From the NCBI GenBank assembly GCA_049300095.1, contig JBAQYM010000207.1, forward strand, positions 1 to 20,711: 20,711 nt of DNA, read 5' to 3'. Source of the stretch: SbD1 sp049300095 (GTDB lineage Bacteria > Desulfobacterota > Syntrophobacteria > Syntrophobacterales > Syntrophobacteraceae). The notes below the pieces were generated by a model, which saw only the letters and a program-made list of their open reading frames with translations, made no database searches and was not told the origin of the DNA. How positions within the stretch are numbered: position 1 is the first letter of the stretch; every line of letters begins with the position of its first letter. The position numbers and the translations under genes were made by a program. This document shows positions 6,402 through 13,164 of this stretch, piece by piece.

Positions 6402-6680
6402 ATGGCCAAGCCGTTTAAGACCAGGCTGCAAAATATCGAGAGAACCCTTTCCCCGAAAAAGGAGCCGAGAATCAGTTTTGGCGCGGCTGTGGGGTTTGCG
6501 CGGATCGTCCTTGATTGCACCCTGTACCCAAGAACCCCAACCGCGACAGAGATCTTGGAAGAAGCGAAAAGATTTGCGAGGCTTCCCCACAAGGCCGGCC
6601 ACGTCGAACTTTCGCCACGCCTTACGGAAAAGTTGTCTCGGGTCTATGGTGATCTTGACGCTACGGATTGTGAGCCGTGA
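6402..6680 (+). CDS. Small hypothetical protein with an N-terminal RLxxIE motif
   Basis: A 92-aa protein, MAKPFKTRLQNIERTLSPKK at its start, then a predicted helical region. The ATG at 6402 follows GGAGAGGAAA. The N-terminal 'RL..IE..L.P.K' pattern is shared with the proteins at 6989 and 7207, suggesting a small paralogous group. The stop codon overlaps the GTG of the next small gene (GTGA at 6677-6680), which supports both as genuine translated genes. Function is unknown. Confidence 0.6.
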   Translation: MAKPFKTRLQNIERTLSPKKEPRISFGAAVGFARIVLDCTLYPRTPTATEILEEAKRFARLPHKAGHVELSPRLTEKLSRVYGDLDATDCEP

Positions 6681-6856
6681 AAAACTATAGACACAAGGCC
6701 ATAGATTTTAGCGAGTCGGATTTCAGAGAATTGGAAAGCCGCCTCGGCGGGCCGGTGAATACCTCGCGGATTTTCGGGGTGCGCTACGAGACCTGGTGCA
6801 AATACCGAAAGGGGAAGTTGCCGCTCATCGAGAGCAAAAGGAAGCTTCTGGAATGA
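6677..6856 (+). CDS. 59-aa helix-turn-helix-like protein with GTG start
   Basis: A GTG at 6677 overlapping the upstream stop (GTGA) opens a 59-codon frame: MKNYRHKAIDFSESDFRELE, then SRLGGPVNTSRIFGVRYETW and CKYRKGKLPLIESKRKLLE. The spacing of 'FRELESRLG...NTSRIFGVRYETWCKYRKGKLPL' matches the short phage HTH proteins in which 'gvs..Tw..w..Gk.piP' forms the recognition helix and C-terminal turn. It is easily missed because it lacks an ATG. It may be a small regulator or nucleoid-type DNA-binding protein of the element. Confidence 0.6.
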   Translation: MKNYRHKAIDFSESDFRELESRLGGPVNTSRIFGVRYETWCKYRKGKLPLIESKRKLLE

Positions 6857-6908
6857 CTCTTGATGACGGTGAGGCGGCCGTTGTCGCCGCTTGAGGGATG
6901 AAAATCTT

Positions 6909-6930
6909 CATTCCGGAGAAAGCCGGAATG
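6909..6930. repeat. Hairpin CATTCCGG / CCGGAATG
   Basis: Perfect 8-bp arms (6909-6916 and 6923-6930) around AGAAAG. The core resembles the hairpin arms of the chromosomal MITE-like element at 18451-18658 (CATTCCGGCGAAAGCCGGAAT). It lies in the 132-bp gap between small genes; a 33-codon frame at 6898-6999 runs through it but has no proper RBS. Confidence 0.6.
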
Positions 6931-6988
6931 GCCGAAACTTCAACTTGCGCAATTTCGCAAACTGACCCTTTGGGGACCTGGGGCAAGC

Positions 6989-7210
6989 ATGAAAAATAAT
7001 TCTCGTAGGCTCGGTCGCATTGAAGAATTGCTCAGAATTGAGCCGCGCAAGTGCCGAAAGTATGCGGAGGAAATGTCGGCCCTGGATGAGGAGCCATGGA
7101 CGGAAGATCGAATCGTATCTTACGCCCGGGAACTCGCGGTCAAGGGAGGAATATTCACCCACGAGGAAGCTTTGCGGCATTTGGACGGCGATAAAAAGGA
7201 TGGAAGATGA
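6989..7210 (+). CDS. Small hypothetical protein with an N-terminal RLxxIE motif
   Basis: A 73-aa charged protein beginning MKNNSRRLGRIEELLRIEPR. The body contains PWTEDRIVSYARELAVKGGIFTHEEALRHLDG, probably two or three helices. The ATG at 6989 is preceded by GGGGCAAGC. Its stop overlaps the next gene's start (ATGA at 7207-7210). The N-terminal 'RL.RIE.LL' pattern resembles those of its two neighbours at 6402 and 7207. It is unrecognised; the small acidic-basic composition suits a phage accessory or regulatory protein. Confidence 0.6.
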   Translation: MKNNSRRLGRIEELLRIEPRKCRKYAEEMSALDEEPWTEDRIVSYARELAVKGGIFTHEEALRHLDGDKKDGR

Positions 7211-7476
7211 GCCAGAGACTACTTTACCGGCTGAGTATGATCGAGCCACGGCTGCAGCCCGAGAAAAACATTCATGGCGCCCCACTGTTGCGGGAACTTT
7301 TTCGGGCATACAAAGAACTCCTGACGGCCGGGGAGATCGACGCGGCCCAAAATGAGGAAATCAAGCGGGCTTTTTTAAACGAGCGGGCGGCTCTCAGCGC
7401 CTTCCAGGTAGTCAGTCCCGATTCCTGTAAGGCGATTGCGGAGATATGCGAGGAAATTACCGGCAAAAATCTATAA
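7207..7476 (+). CDS. Small hypothetical protein with an N-terminal RLxxIE motif
   Basis: An 89-aa protein, MSQRLLYRLSMIEPRLQPEK at its start, followed by a mostly helical body (APLLRELFRAYKELLTAGEI and EIKRAFLNERAALSAFQVV). It is coupled to the previous gene by an ATGA overlap, with an upstream AAGGATGG RBS. It shows the same N-terminal 'RL..IE..L.P.K' pattern as the proteins at 6402 and 6989, supporting duplication followed by divergence. Function is unknown. Confidence 0.6.
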   Translation: MSQRLLYRLSMIEPRLQPEKNIHGAPLLRELFRAYKELLTAGEIDAAQNEEIKRAFLNERAALSAFQVVSPDSCKAIAEICEEITGKNL

Positions 7477-7525
7477 CCGACCGGGGCCCGGCTCGACCGG
7501 GACGGCAAAGAAAGGGATCTTGATC

Positions 7526-8338
7526 ATGTCGAAGCAAAATGCGGCAGTGGCAAGCTTGACCGGCGAGGAATCCAGCGACAGCAAGGAGGCTATTTCACGG
7601 GATTTGGATGCCTTGAAAGCGAGAAGCTCCGAAATGAGCATCGAGGATTTCAACGCGGCAATGGTGGATCTGAAGCGCCGATTTATTGCCATCGGTGGAC
7701 AATGTGCGCCCGACAGACCCAAAGTCGAGGTTATCCAAGATGATCGTATCACAACCGCGTATCTCGATGCCGTGCACGATCTCGATGCTTTCGTGCAAGA
7801 GCAGGTCGACTTGCTGGCAGACGCCCAGGGCAAACTCGATGCCGTGAAGGCGGAGATCGCGCAGTTGCGAGATCAGAAAGCCAAGTACCTTTTCGCGAAT
7901 CAGTTGGCCGAGGCCGAAAAGATGGAAGAGAGGGCCCGAAAACTTGCGACAACGCGGGACATGCGAGCCGATCACGTCCGCATCCTCTCGGAATGGAGGG
8001 TCAAATACGCGACGCAGCTTGAGGCCCTCAGGCAAAACATCTGCACTGAAGGCAAAAAGGTGATCGAGAACTATCATTCGGCGGTCAGGGAAATCATTTA
8101 CGGCAAGTTGGGGCGCTTGAGGGAAGAATACTTCATGGCAGGATTGGAGCTCAACGAGACGCTGAAGGCGGCAGCAGAGTTTACGGTGGCGATGCGCCAC
8201 GAGTACGGCATGAAAGGCCCTTACGCCCGTATTTCAAATCCTCGGATCGAGGAAATCGAAATTTCGGATGAGCATCTGGCGAAACGAGGAATCGGGATAA
8301 AGAGTTGGCCCCTCTGGGTTGCGGTCCACAACCACTAA
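7526..8338 (+). CDS. Coiled-coil hypothetical protein (possible virion or assembly factor)
   Basis: This protein is 270 aa from the ATG at 7526, which follows AAAGGGATC; a start at 7436 would overlap the previous gene. Residues about 85-180 are a long, strongly heptad-like helical region (QVDLLADAQGKLDAVKAEIA, then QLRDQKAKYLFANQLAEAEKMEERARKLATTR), predicted coiled coil. The C-terminal third is less repetitive, with an 'RISNPRIEEIEISDEHLAKR' stretch. It has no membrane segment and no recognised domain. Placement among small phage ORFs and upstream of an ejection-like protein suggests a scaffold or virion-associated role, but this is only context. Confidence 0.65.
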   Translation: MSKQNAAVASLTGEESSDSKEAISRDLDALKARSSEMSIEDFNAAMVDLKRRFIAIGGQCAPDRPKVEVIQDDRITTAYLDAVHDLDAFVQEQVDLLADAQGKLDAVKAEIAQLRDQKAKYLFANQLAEAEKMEERARKLATTRDMRADHVRILSEWRVKYATQLEALRQNICTEGKKVIENYHSAVREIIYGKLGRLREEYFMAGLELNETLKAAAEFTVAMRHEYGMKGPYARISNPRIEEIEISDEHLAKRGIGIKSWPLWVAVHNH

Positions 8339-8364
8339 ATCGGCCCGGCCAAAGGAGTTGAAAA

Positions 8365-8622
8365 ATGGCAAAGGATGACAGGATATATTTTTGGTCGATG
8401 CATGATCCGGAGGGCTTCCCGTCTCTCCCCAATCGGACGCAAAGCCGGCCAAAAAGCGATATGCCGCAACTGGATTTTCCGAACTCGCCCGGACTGGCAG
8501 CCCTCCAGGAAAAGCGGGAAAAAGAGGCGGTAGACGGGCGGGTTGCCCACTTTAATTCCGAAATGGACAAGGTGGAGGCCGGGTTAGATCGGATGGCTTG
8601 GGCGCGCGGGATAAAACTGTGA
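8365..8622 (+). CDS. Small hypothetical protein
   Basis: An 85-aa protein starting MAKDDRIYFWSMHDPEGFPS. The N-terminal half is Pro/Ser-rich and probably disordered; the C-terminal half (GLAALQEKREKEAVDGRVAH and onward) is a single charged helix. The RBS AAAGGAG lies 7 nt before the ATG at 8365, the clearest in this stretch. It follows the coiled-coil gene by 26 bp and is probably co-transcribed with it. No family is recognised. Confidence 0.6.
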   Translation: MAKDDRIYFWSMHDPEGFPSLPNRTQSRPKSDMPQLDFPNSPGLAALQEKREKEAVDGRVAHFNSEMDKVEAGLDRMAWARGIKL

Positions 8623-8775
8623 TACCCCGGCGCCTTTCCGCTCTCGGAAATCGGCCTCTGAAATCTTTATGACCTGGTGATCGTGTGGAAGCGGATTCGG
8701 GATTGCTGGAGGATGGCACCAAAAAGGGGAATTTCTCAGACGGTCCCGAGCCGCTTTCACAAGGAGATGCCGTTT

Positions 8776-9189
8776 ATGAATCGTTCGACCGCTGAAAGAA
8801 TCGACGCGTTTAGAGAAAAGGTGGTGCGGCTGGATAAGCTTCAGGCCTTTCTTATTGAGGAGCGGCCCTGGGTCGCGGCGGCTGCCGAAAGGTTTCAAGA
8901 TTATTTTGATGAACAGGACAGGCTCTTGGATCTGCCCTCTTCTGATGAAACGATGGAGTTGATCTATCAGCACAACCTCAAAAGCAGACGCGAGTTCGAA
9001 GCTGGGCGGGAGAAGTGGGCGGTGTATGGAGAGTGTGTAAAACAGTACGTGGCTCTTCCGCGTGAGGTGTTGGCCGAGTGGGAAGAGCTGTCGCAGATTG
9101 TTCCGGAGGGACATGACCTTCGCCCGCAGTTGGAAGAGATCGCAAAGCAATTTATCAGCCTGGCCGAATTGAGCCTGATGGCAGTTTAG
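8776..9189 (+). CDS. Helical hypothetical protein
   Basis: A 137-aa protein starting at the ATG at 8776, which has AAGGAG 9 nt upstream; the GTG at 8677 and the ATG at 8767 fit the RBS poorly. The sequence is almost wholly helical and charged (STAERIDAFREKVVRLDKLQ, then EERPWVAAAAERFQDYFDEQDRLLDLP and onward), with no Cys and no membrane segment. It ends 27 bp before the ejection-like protein, so it may be a partner or chaperone of that protein. Unrecognised. Confidence 0.6.
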   Translation: MNRSTAERIDAFREKVVRLDKLQAFLIEERPWVAAAAERFQDYFDEQDRLLDLPSSDETMELIYQHNLKSRREFEAGREKWAVYGECVKQYVALPREVLAEWEELSQIVPEGHDLRPQLEEIAKQFISLAELSLMAV

Positions 9190-9216
9190 TGTCCATCGGC
9201 GCGGAAAGGAAAAACC

Positions 9217-11133
9217 ATGCCTCAGATACCGACATACGAACCGAAGGCCGGGATTGCCCCGGTTGATCTCCCGGCGATACCGCTTTCCCTGGGAACCTCC
9301 GTGACGGAGGCGATAACGAAGGCCGGGGAAAAGGTGTTTGAAACCGGCAACAAGTTCGACCAACAAATGGCCCACAAACAGGCCGTAGCCGATGCCGGTC
9401 TCCTCGATTCAAAGGCCCAGGTCGCGCTAAACGATCTTCGCAATGAAATGATCTCTTCCCCCGACTTCATAATCAATCCCGAAGCGGCCCGCGCCAATTG
9501 GCAGGAAAGGGCCAACCAGATAAAGGCCGAGCTTGCTGGTGGAATCCAGCCCAACTCAGAGACTGGAATGGTGTTTCAAAACAAGTGGAACGTCATTTAC
9601 GGGCATCACGAAAAGCAGATCGCAAACGATGTTTTTGCAAAGCAACAAGACCGCGCGACCGGCGGGAGTCTCGCCGCCTTCCAGAATTTCACGAACGCGG
9701 CCGCCTCGGCCCCGAACACGGACGCGGTTCACGAGGCCCTGCACGGTATCGAGGGACAGGCAAACGGAGGGATCGCGGCCGGTATATTCACCTACGAGCA
9801 GGGCCAGAAACTGAAGCAGCATTTCCGTGATCAGGCGCTTTCGGCCTACGGACACAATCTTATTCTTGGGAACCCTTCCGAAGTGATTCGGCAGATCGAG
9901 ACGAGCCCTGGCCCCAACGAACCCCGTGTGTATCCCCTTTCGCTTCTTGGCGCCCCACAGAAGGCGTCGCTTAGATCTGCGGCTTATGCGAGGTCCGAGC
10001 ATTTATCGCGGGAAGCTTTGGCCGAGTCCGAACGGGCTGAAAAGAAGGCGAAGGAGGCGCGAGTCGAACGGAATTACACTCTCTTGAGCCGGTCTTTCCA
10101 AGGGGACCCGCAAGGCGCTTATGAATTCGTAAACACTCCTGAGTCGCTCCCGAACACGCCCCCGGATGAATTGGTATGGCTGAAATCGAAGTTTAAGGCG
10201 GATGCCGATAAACTCGATCACGACCGCAAGCGGCTCGAAGAGCAAAACGACCGTACCATTGAGGATAATTTCCTGAAGTCCGCCGTTTCCGGCCGGATCA
10301 TGACCGAACAGGAAGTTGTCGCGACCGCCGCCACGCCGAAGACCAAGACCGAACTCATCCGCATGAGCAAGCAGCGCCGCGAGGACCTGTTCAAGACCGT
10401 TCCGGCGGTCAAGGCGGACCTGACCGCCCGGATATGGCAGCGCCAGGTGAACGATCCTCACGAGATATTGCAGTACATCGGGAACGGCCTTTCCCCCGAC
10501 GATGCCACAGAGATGAAAAAAACGCTGGTCGACGCGCGGGATATCAGCAAGTCCGGCGGCTTCACCAACGCGCTCAAGATGTTTGACAACAAGTTCGGGA
10601 AGGAAGGCGATGCTCCGGACAAAGCTATGCGGGAAAAGCGCGCGGTGTTCGTCACAATGCTCGATGCCGTGGTGAAGAAGAAGGGGATCTCCGATCCCAA
10701 AGATATACTGACGGAAGCCGAGGCGATCATTCAACCGATGGCGAAAGAGCAATTCCTTGAATACCTTGACCGCATGGGCGACACGGAAACAACCGCGAAG
10801 ACGCGCGGGATGCGAAGTTCGGGCATGGCAGCGAAGGTTGGCGGGATGATATCCGGCAGACTGGGGGCAACTGTCGGGGGGTTTATCGATGAACGTTTCG
10901 GTAGTTATCCGACCCCGCTTGACGTCCAGGTGAAAACCGGGACCTCCCCCGGCACCTACGCGCCGCCCGTCCCCAAGCTCGCGCCGGGGACAAAAAAGCC
11001 GGTCCCAAGTCCGGAAGTGCAGGGGATGGTCGATAAGTTGAGATCGGAAGGCATGTCAGATGCCGACATTGCGGCGCTCATGCGCGGCAGCCGCTCGAAA
11101 TTGGATCCGGCAAACTACGGGGTAAAGGAATGA
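9217..11133 (+). CDS. Large protein resembling phage internal-virion/DNA-ejection proteins
   Basis: At 638 aa this is the largest protein of the element. The N-terminus MPQIPTYEPKAGIAPVDLPA, followed by a helical AITKAGEKVFETGNKFDQQM segment and an Ala/Gln-rich body, recalls the 'IPTYE' start of tail-inserted internal virion or ejection proteins of podovirus-like phages. About residues 260-340 are highly charged and helical (SERAEKKAKEARVERN, KADADKLDHDRKRLEEQNDR). A Gly/Ala-rich segment (GMAAKVGGMISGRLGATVGG) near residue 550 could be membrane-active. The C-terminus ends in a UBA-like helix (GMVDKLRSEGMSDADIAALM). No lytic transglycosylase motif is seen. The ejection role is a family-resemblance inference, and no other virion gene is recognisable nearby. 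Confidence 0.5.
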   Translation: MPQIPTYEPKAGIAPVDLPAIPLSLGTSVTEAITKAGEKVFETGNKFDQQMAHKQAVADAGLLDSKAQVALNDLRNEMISSPDFIINPEAARANWQERANQIKAELAGGIQPNSETGMVFQNKWNVIYGHHEKQIANDVFAKQQDRATGGSLAAFQNFTNAAASAPNTDAVHEALHGIEGQANGGIAAGIFTYEQGQKLKQHFRDQALSAYGHNLILGNPSEVIRQIETSPGPNEPRVYPLSLLGAPQKASLRSAAYARSEHLSREALAESERAEKKAKEARVERNYTLLSRSFQGDPQGAYEFVNTPESLPNTPPDELVWLKSKFKADADKLDHDRKRLEEQNDRTIEDNFLKSAVSGRIMTEQEVVATAATPKTKTELIRMSKQRREDLFKTVPAVKADLTARIWQRQVNDPHEILQYIGNGLSPDDATEMKKTLVDARDISKSGGFTNALKMFDNKFGKEGDAPDKAMREKRAVFVTMLDAVVKKKGISDPKDILTEAEAIIQPMAKEQFLEYLDRMGDTETTAKTRGMRSSGMAAKVGGMISGRLGATVGGFIDERFGSYPTPLDVQVKTGTSPGTYAPPVPKLAPGTKKPVPSPEVQGMVDKLRSEGMSDADIAALMRGSRSKLDPANYGVKE

Positions 11134-11142
11134 TAGCCCTCG

Positions 11143-11487
11143 ATGGTTTCGCGGAAAGCGCCGGCGAGAAGCAAAACCCCTTCGACCTGTAAGCACAGGC
11201 CTGGCTACATGACAAGCCGAAGAAGACCAAGGGATCAGAAAGGGCGTGCACGGGTGATTGATCCCGAGCTCGACATTGCTGGACCTGAGAGCCTGAAGTT
11301 TCGCCGGGTCTTCTGCTCTCATTACCGCAGGTGCGTGGATGAGGCTTTGCTGAACGGTCTTCAAGCGTCGATGTGCGTAGAGTGTCAGAATTTTGAAAGG
11401 GAAGAAACGGACGTCTCCGGCCTACTCCAACAGGCGCGGCGCGCTGAAGGTCTGGTGAGGGAAGTTTTCCGATCGAGGAAAAAGTGA
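11143..11487 (+). CDS. Small cysteine-containing (zinc-binding?) protein
   Basis: A 114-aa protein. The N-terminal third is very basic (Lys/Arg-rich). The second half holds FCSHYRRCVDEALLNGLQAS followed by MCVECQNFERE, a C-x5-C plus CxxC arrangement that could bind zinc, then a helical tail. Proteins of this style occur next to phage DNA-metabolism genes. The start could instead be the ATG at 11209, since the first 22 residues look weak; 11143 has AAAGGA 12 nt upstream. The stop overlaps the GTG start of the nuclease gene (GTGA at 11484-11487), implying coupling. Confidence 0.55.
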   Translation: MVSRKAPARSKTPSTCKHRPGYMTSRRRPRDQKGRARVIDPELDIAGPESLKFRRVFCSHYRRCVDEALLNGLQASMCVECQNFEREETDVSGLLQQARRAEGLVREVFRSRKK

Positions 11488-12068
11488 ACCAAAAGAGATT
11501 CGCCAGGACAGGCACAGAGCATCAACACCAGGCCGCACTTTTTGAGTGGGCTGCCATTGCTGCCCGCCGCTACCCCGAGCTGTCCCTGATGTTCGCTATC
11601 CCGAATGGCGGTCACCGAAACAGGGTTGTCGCCGCGAAGCTCAAGGCGGAGGGAGTGAAACCCGGAGTGTCCGATCTGATGCTTCCAGTTCCCCGCGGCG
11701 GCTGGCATGGGCTGTTTATCGAGATGAAGAAGCCCGGCGGGAAAGCGTCGAAAGACCAGACAGCTTTCGGTGCCGGCGTCACGGAGCAAGGTTACCGCTT
11801 CATGGTCTGTGATGATTGGGAAAAGGCGCGCGGGATGATCGTTTCATATTTGAATGAAGGGCAACCGCTTTGTTTGGACGATAAACATACGTGCTCGGAC
11901 GGGATCGTTGATCCTGGGGCATCCTGCGGCGTCAGGGGCTGCGGAAAATCCCCGGCGCGGGCGCAAATCATGCGCTTGGCCCGGTTGGCGTGCGCACCTG
12001 GCGGAAAGCTACGCGGACCTACGGCGGTTGTCCCCTTTAAGGCATTTGGGATATGCGGCCCAAGTTGA
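11484..12068 (+). CDS. VRR-NUC (PD-(D/E)xK) nuclease with an unusual cysteine-rich tail
   Basis: A GTG start overlapping the previous stop gives 194 aa. Residues 11-125 match phage VRR-NUC proteins: TEHQHQAALFEWA with Glu12 and Gln14, then FAIPNGG, LKAEGVKPGVSDLMLPVP with Asp64, GLFIEMKKPGG with Glu80-Met-Lys82, Gln92 and the final 'GYRFMVCDDWEKARGMIVSYL'. Such proteins cleave branched or flapped DNA during recombination and replication. The family normally ends near residue 125. Here about 70 more residues follow, with five Cys in a Gly/Pro/Ala-rich, non-family sequence (CLDDKHTCSDGIVDPGASCG onward). This could be a fused zinc-binding tail or read-through after a frameshift; an ATG at 11854 in another frame opens a competing ORF to 12201. 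Confidence 0.8.
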   Translation: MNQKRFARTGTEHQHQAALFEWAAIAARRYPELSLMFAIPNGGHRNRVVAAKLKAEGVKPGVSDLMLPVPRGGWHGLFIEMKKPGGKASKDQTAFGAGVTEQGYRFMVCDDWEKARGMIVSYLNEGQPLCLDDKHTCSDGIVDPGASCGVRGCGKSPARAQIMRLARLACAPGGKLRGPTAVVPFKAFGICGPS

Positions 12069-12131
12069 CAGCACTCGAAAGCATCCCGAGACAGTTTTAA
12101 CGATATTTCATAATCGGATAACATTTCTCCA

Positions 12132-12150
12132 AGTGACAAAAATTGTCACT
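12132..12150. promoter_or_regulatory. 19-bp perfect palindrome (candidate operator)
   Basis: AGTGACAA (12132-12139), AAA, TTGTCACT (12143-12150). The sequence differs from the paired operators at 12560-12611, so a different protein would bind it. It lies in the 269-bp gap between the nuclease gene and the repressor gene. A second hairpin at 12203-12225 (CTGGCA-g-CCC, GAAA loop, GGG-TGCCAG) follows. Its short T tract (TCTTTGG) makes it a poor terminator. Confidence 0.5.
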
Positions 12151-12201
12151 CTTTGGTGCGGTTTTTTCGATCCCACTCCGAAAGATGCGCCCACAAAGTA
12201 A

Positions 12202-12363
12202 TCTGGCAGCCCGAAAGGGTGCCAGGACCTGGCGATCAAGCACAGACGGGAGGGGTTCATCTGTTCCGAGTGCAGCCGGTTTGAACCTATCGAGCTTGAG
12301 GGCACCGATCTCGGGTCAGTGCCCACGATAGCTGTCTTTATATTTCATCGAATAAATCCTTAA
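12202..12363 (+). pseudogene. Cysteine-motif protein fragment without a start codon
   Basis: This frame is open after a TAA at 12199-12201 and reads GCQDLAIKHRREGFICSECS, then RFEPIELEG. It resembles small phage zinc-type proteins with a single CxxC after 'HRREGFIC'. It has no ATG, GTG or TTG before the motif, and its end overlaps the 3' end of the leftward repressor gene. It is probably a remnant; a chance reading is not excluded. Confidence 0.3.
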
Positions 12364-12547
12364 CCTTCACACCGAGGGCCTGCGCAATGGTTTCCAGCGT
12401 GAGCAAGGTACAGCTCCCGAGTTGCCCCAAACCACCGCCGCGTCTTGCCCGCATGATAGTCTCCTCGGCCAGTCCAGTGGCCTTCACCAATTGTTTTATA
12501 GTGAACCGCTTTTCCTCCATAACCGACTTCACGCGACTGATGAGCAT
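12338..12547 (-). CDS. Cro/CI-type repressor of the immunity switch
   Basis: A 69-aa protein on the minus strand, the only leftward gene in the element. The sequence MLISRVKSVMEEKRFTIKQL followed by VKATGLAEETIMRARR is a canonical XRE helix-turn-helix. The C-terminal helix TLETIAQALGVKVKDLFDEI is also typical of single-domain Cro-like repressors. The RBS AAGGAGGGG is excellent. It diverges from the C4-like RNA and the genes at 12766-13778, and two mirror-image 16-bp operators lie in the shared control region. The arrangement is that of a lysogeny switch: the repressor would block rightward transcription and its own. It lacks a C-terminal peptidase domain, so induction must work by another route, perhaps the ImmA-type protease encoded at 898. 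Confidence 0.85.
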   Translation of the reverse strand: MLISRVKSVMEEKRFTIKQLVKATGLAEETIMRARRGGGLGQLGSCTLLTLETIAQALGVKVKDLFDEI

Positions 12548-12559
12548 GGCCCCTCCTTG

Positions 12560-12624
12560 CTCTAATTTATTAGAGAAAATACTTGACAGGGTAAACTCTA
12601 ATAAATTAGAGTATGAACTTGACA
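12560..12624. promoter_or_regulatory. Switch control region: two mirror-image operators and duplicated TTGACA boxes
   Basis: Operator 1 is CTCTAATTTATTAGAG (12560-12575) and operator 2 is CTCTAATAAATTAGAG (12596-12611), its exact reverse complement. Each is followed after 7 bp by TTGACA (12583-12588 and 12619-12624), so the operator-TTGACA module is tandemly repeated every 36 bp. Rightward: the first TTGACA with TAGAGT at 12607 (18-bp spacer) could be a promoter covered by operator 2. Leftward: TTTACC and TAATAA (17-bp spacer) would be a repressor promoter covered by operator 1. Confidence 0.75.
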
Positions 12625-12676
12625 GAACCCTACTACCGGTAGGACCACCGTTATGGCCATTTTTATTTCGAAAACC

Positions 12677-12754
12677 AGGCGCGGAGAGTGGCTGTTCCGT
12701 GAGGGCAGCCAGGGGCGTAGTAGCTCCTTGTCAAACTCTCCGCGCTTCTTTTTT
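12677..12754 (+). ncRNA. C4-like antisense RNA with intrinsic terminator
   Basis: A compact three-way junction is visible. P1 pairs 12679-12689 (GCGCGGAGAGT) with 12735-12745 (ACTCTCCGCGC), extendable by two pairs. P2 pairs GGCTGT (12690-12695) with GCAGCC (12705-12710), then CC/GG closing a GTGA loop. P3 pairs AGGGGC (12711-12716) with GCTCCT (12723-12728). TGTCAA is unpaired, and TTCTTTTTT follows P1. Size, three-stem shape, the CUCCUU anti-RBS stretch and the position in an immunity region agree with the C4 antisense RNA of phages P1/P7, which blocks antirepressor translation. The C4 match is from memory and needs a covariance-model search. Confidence 0.72.
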
Positions 12755-12765
12755 GGAGGAAGACC

Positions 12766-13164
12766 ATGCAAAAAGCCCTGAGTAATTACATGGAAAGCCG
12801 AACCTTTACGCTGCCCGACGGAGCAGAAGTCGAGGTTTACCAAAAAACCCATTTTGGTATCGTTGAAGATGCCCTGCTTCCTCTTCGAAGTTTCATTGAG
12901 CTGGTCGACAACGAGGCCCTCGAACGCCCGAGAGACGAGTATGTGGCACTAAGGATTGTCGATCTCTTCACGCTCCTACTGAATAAGGCGAGGCAAGACG
13001 TTGAGAGCAGCTTCAAGGAAATATCCGGAAAAGCAGGAACAACCTGGGCGACCTATGCAGCCCACAGGCAACCGAAAATCGAAGGAGGCACTTTTCTTGA
13101 CGCACAAATAGAGCCCCCTCCCAAAAGTGCACCGAACGGAGAAGAAGGGGGGGAGCGGCAATGA
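12766..13164 (+). CDS. Hypothetical protein under the immunity switch (candidate antirepressor operon, gene 1)
   Basis: A 132-aa protein starting 11 bp after the C4-like terminator, with RBS GGAGG at 12755-12759. The sequence begins MQKALSNYMESRTFTLPDGA, continues with a mixed helical region (EYVALRIVDLFTLLLNKARQ), and ends in a Pro/Gly/Glu-rich tail. No domain is recognised. In P1-type immunity regions the genes directly behind c4 are icd and ant (cell-division inhibitor and antirepressor). This gene occupies the icd position, and its stop overlaps the next start (ATGATG at 13161). Expression would be limited by the operators and by termination at the C4-like hairpin. Role inferred from position only. 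Confidence 0.65.
   Translation: MQKALSNYMESRTFTLPDGAEVEVYQKTHFGIVEDALLPLRSFIELVDNEALERPRDEYVALRIVDLFTLLLNKARQDVESSFKEISGKAGTTWATYAAHRQPKIEGGTFLDAQIEPPPKSAPNGEEGGERQ

Noticed and set aside
6898..6999. 33-codon frame through the CATTCCGG hairpin
   Set aside because: RBS too close to the ATG and the frame overlaps the better-supported gene at 6989.
10003..10752. 249-codon leftward frame inside the ejection-like gene
   Set aside because: Shadow of the long rightward frame, which has an RBS and a coherent sequence.
12679..12745. Metabolite riboswitch in front of the gene at 12766
   Set aside because: No match to riboswitch classes I know; the compact three-stem fold with terminator in an immunity region fits a C4-like antisense RNA better.
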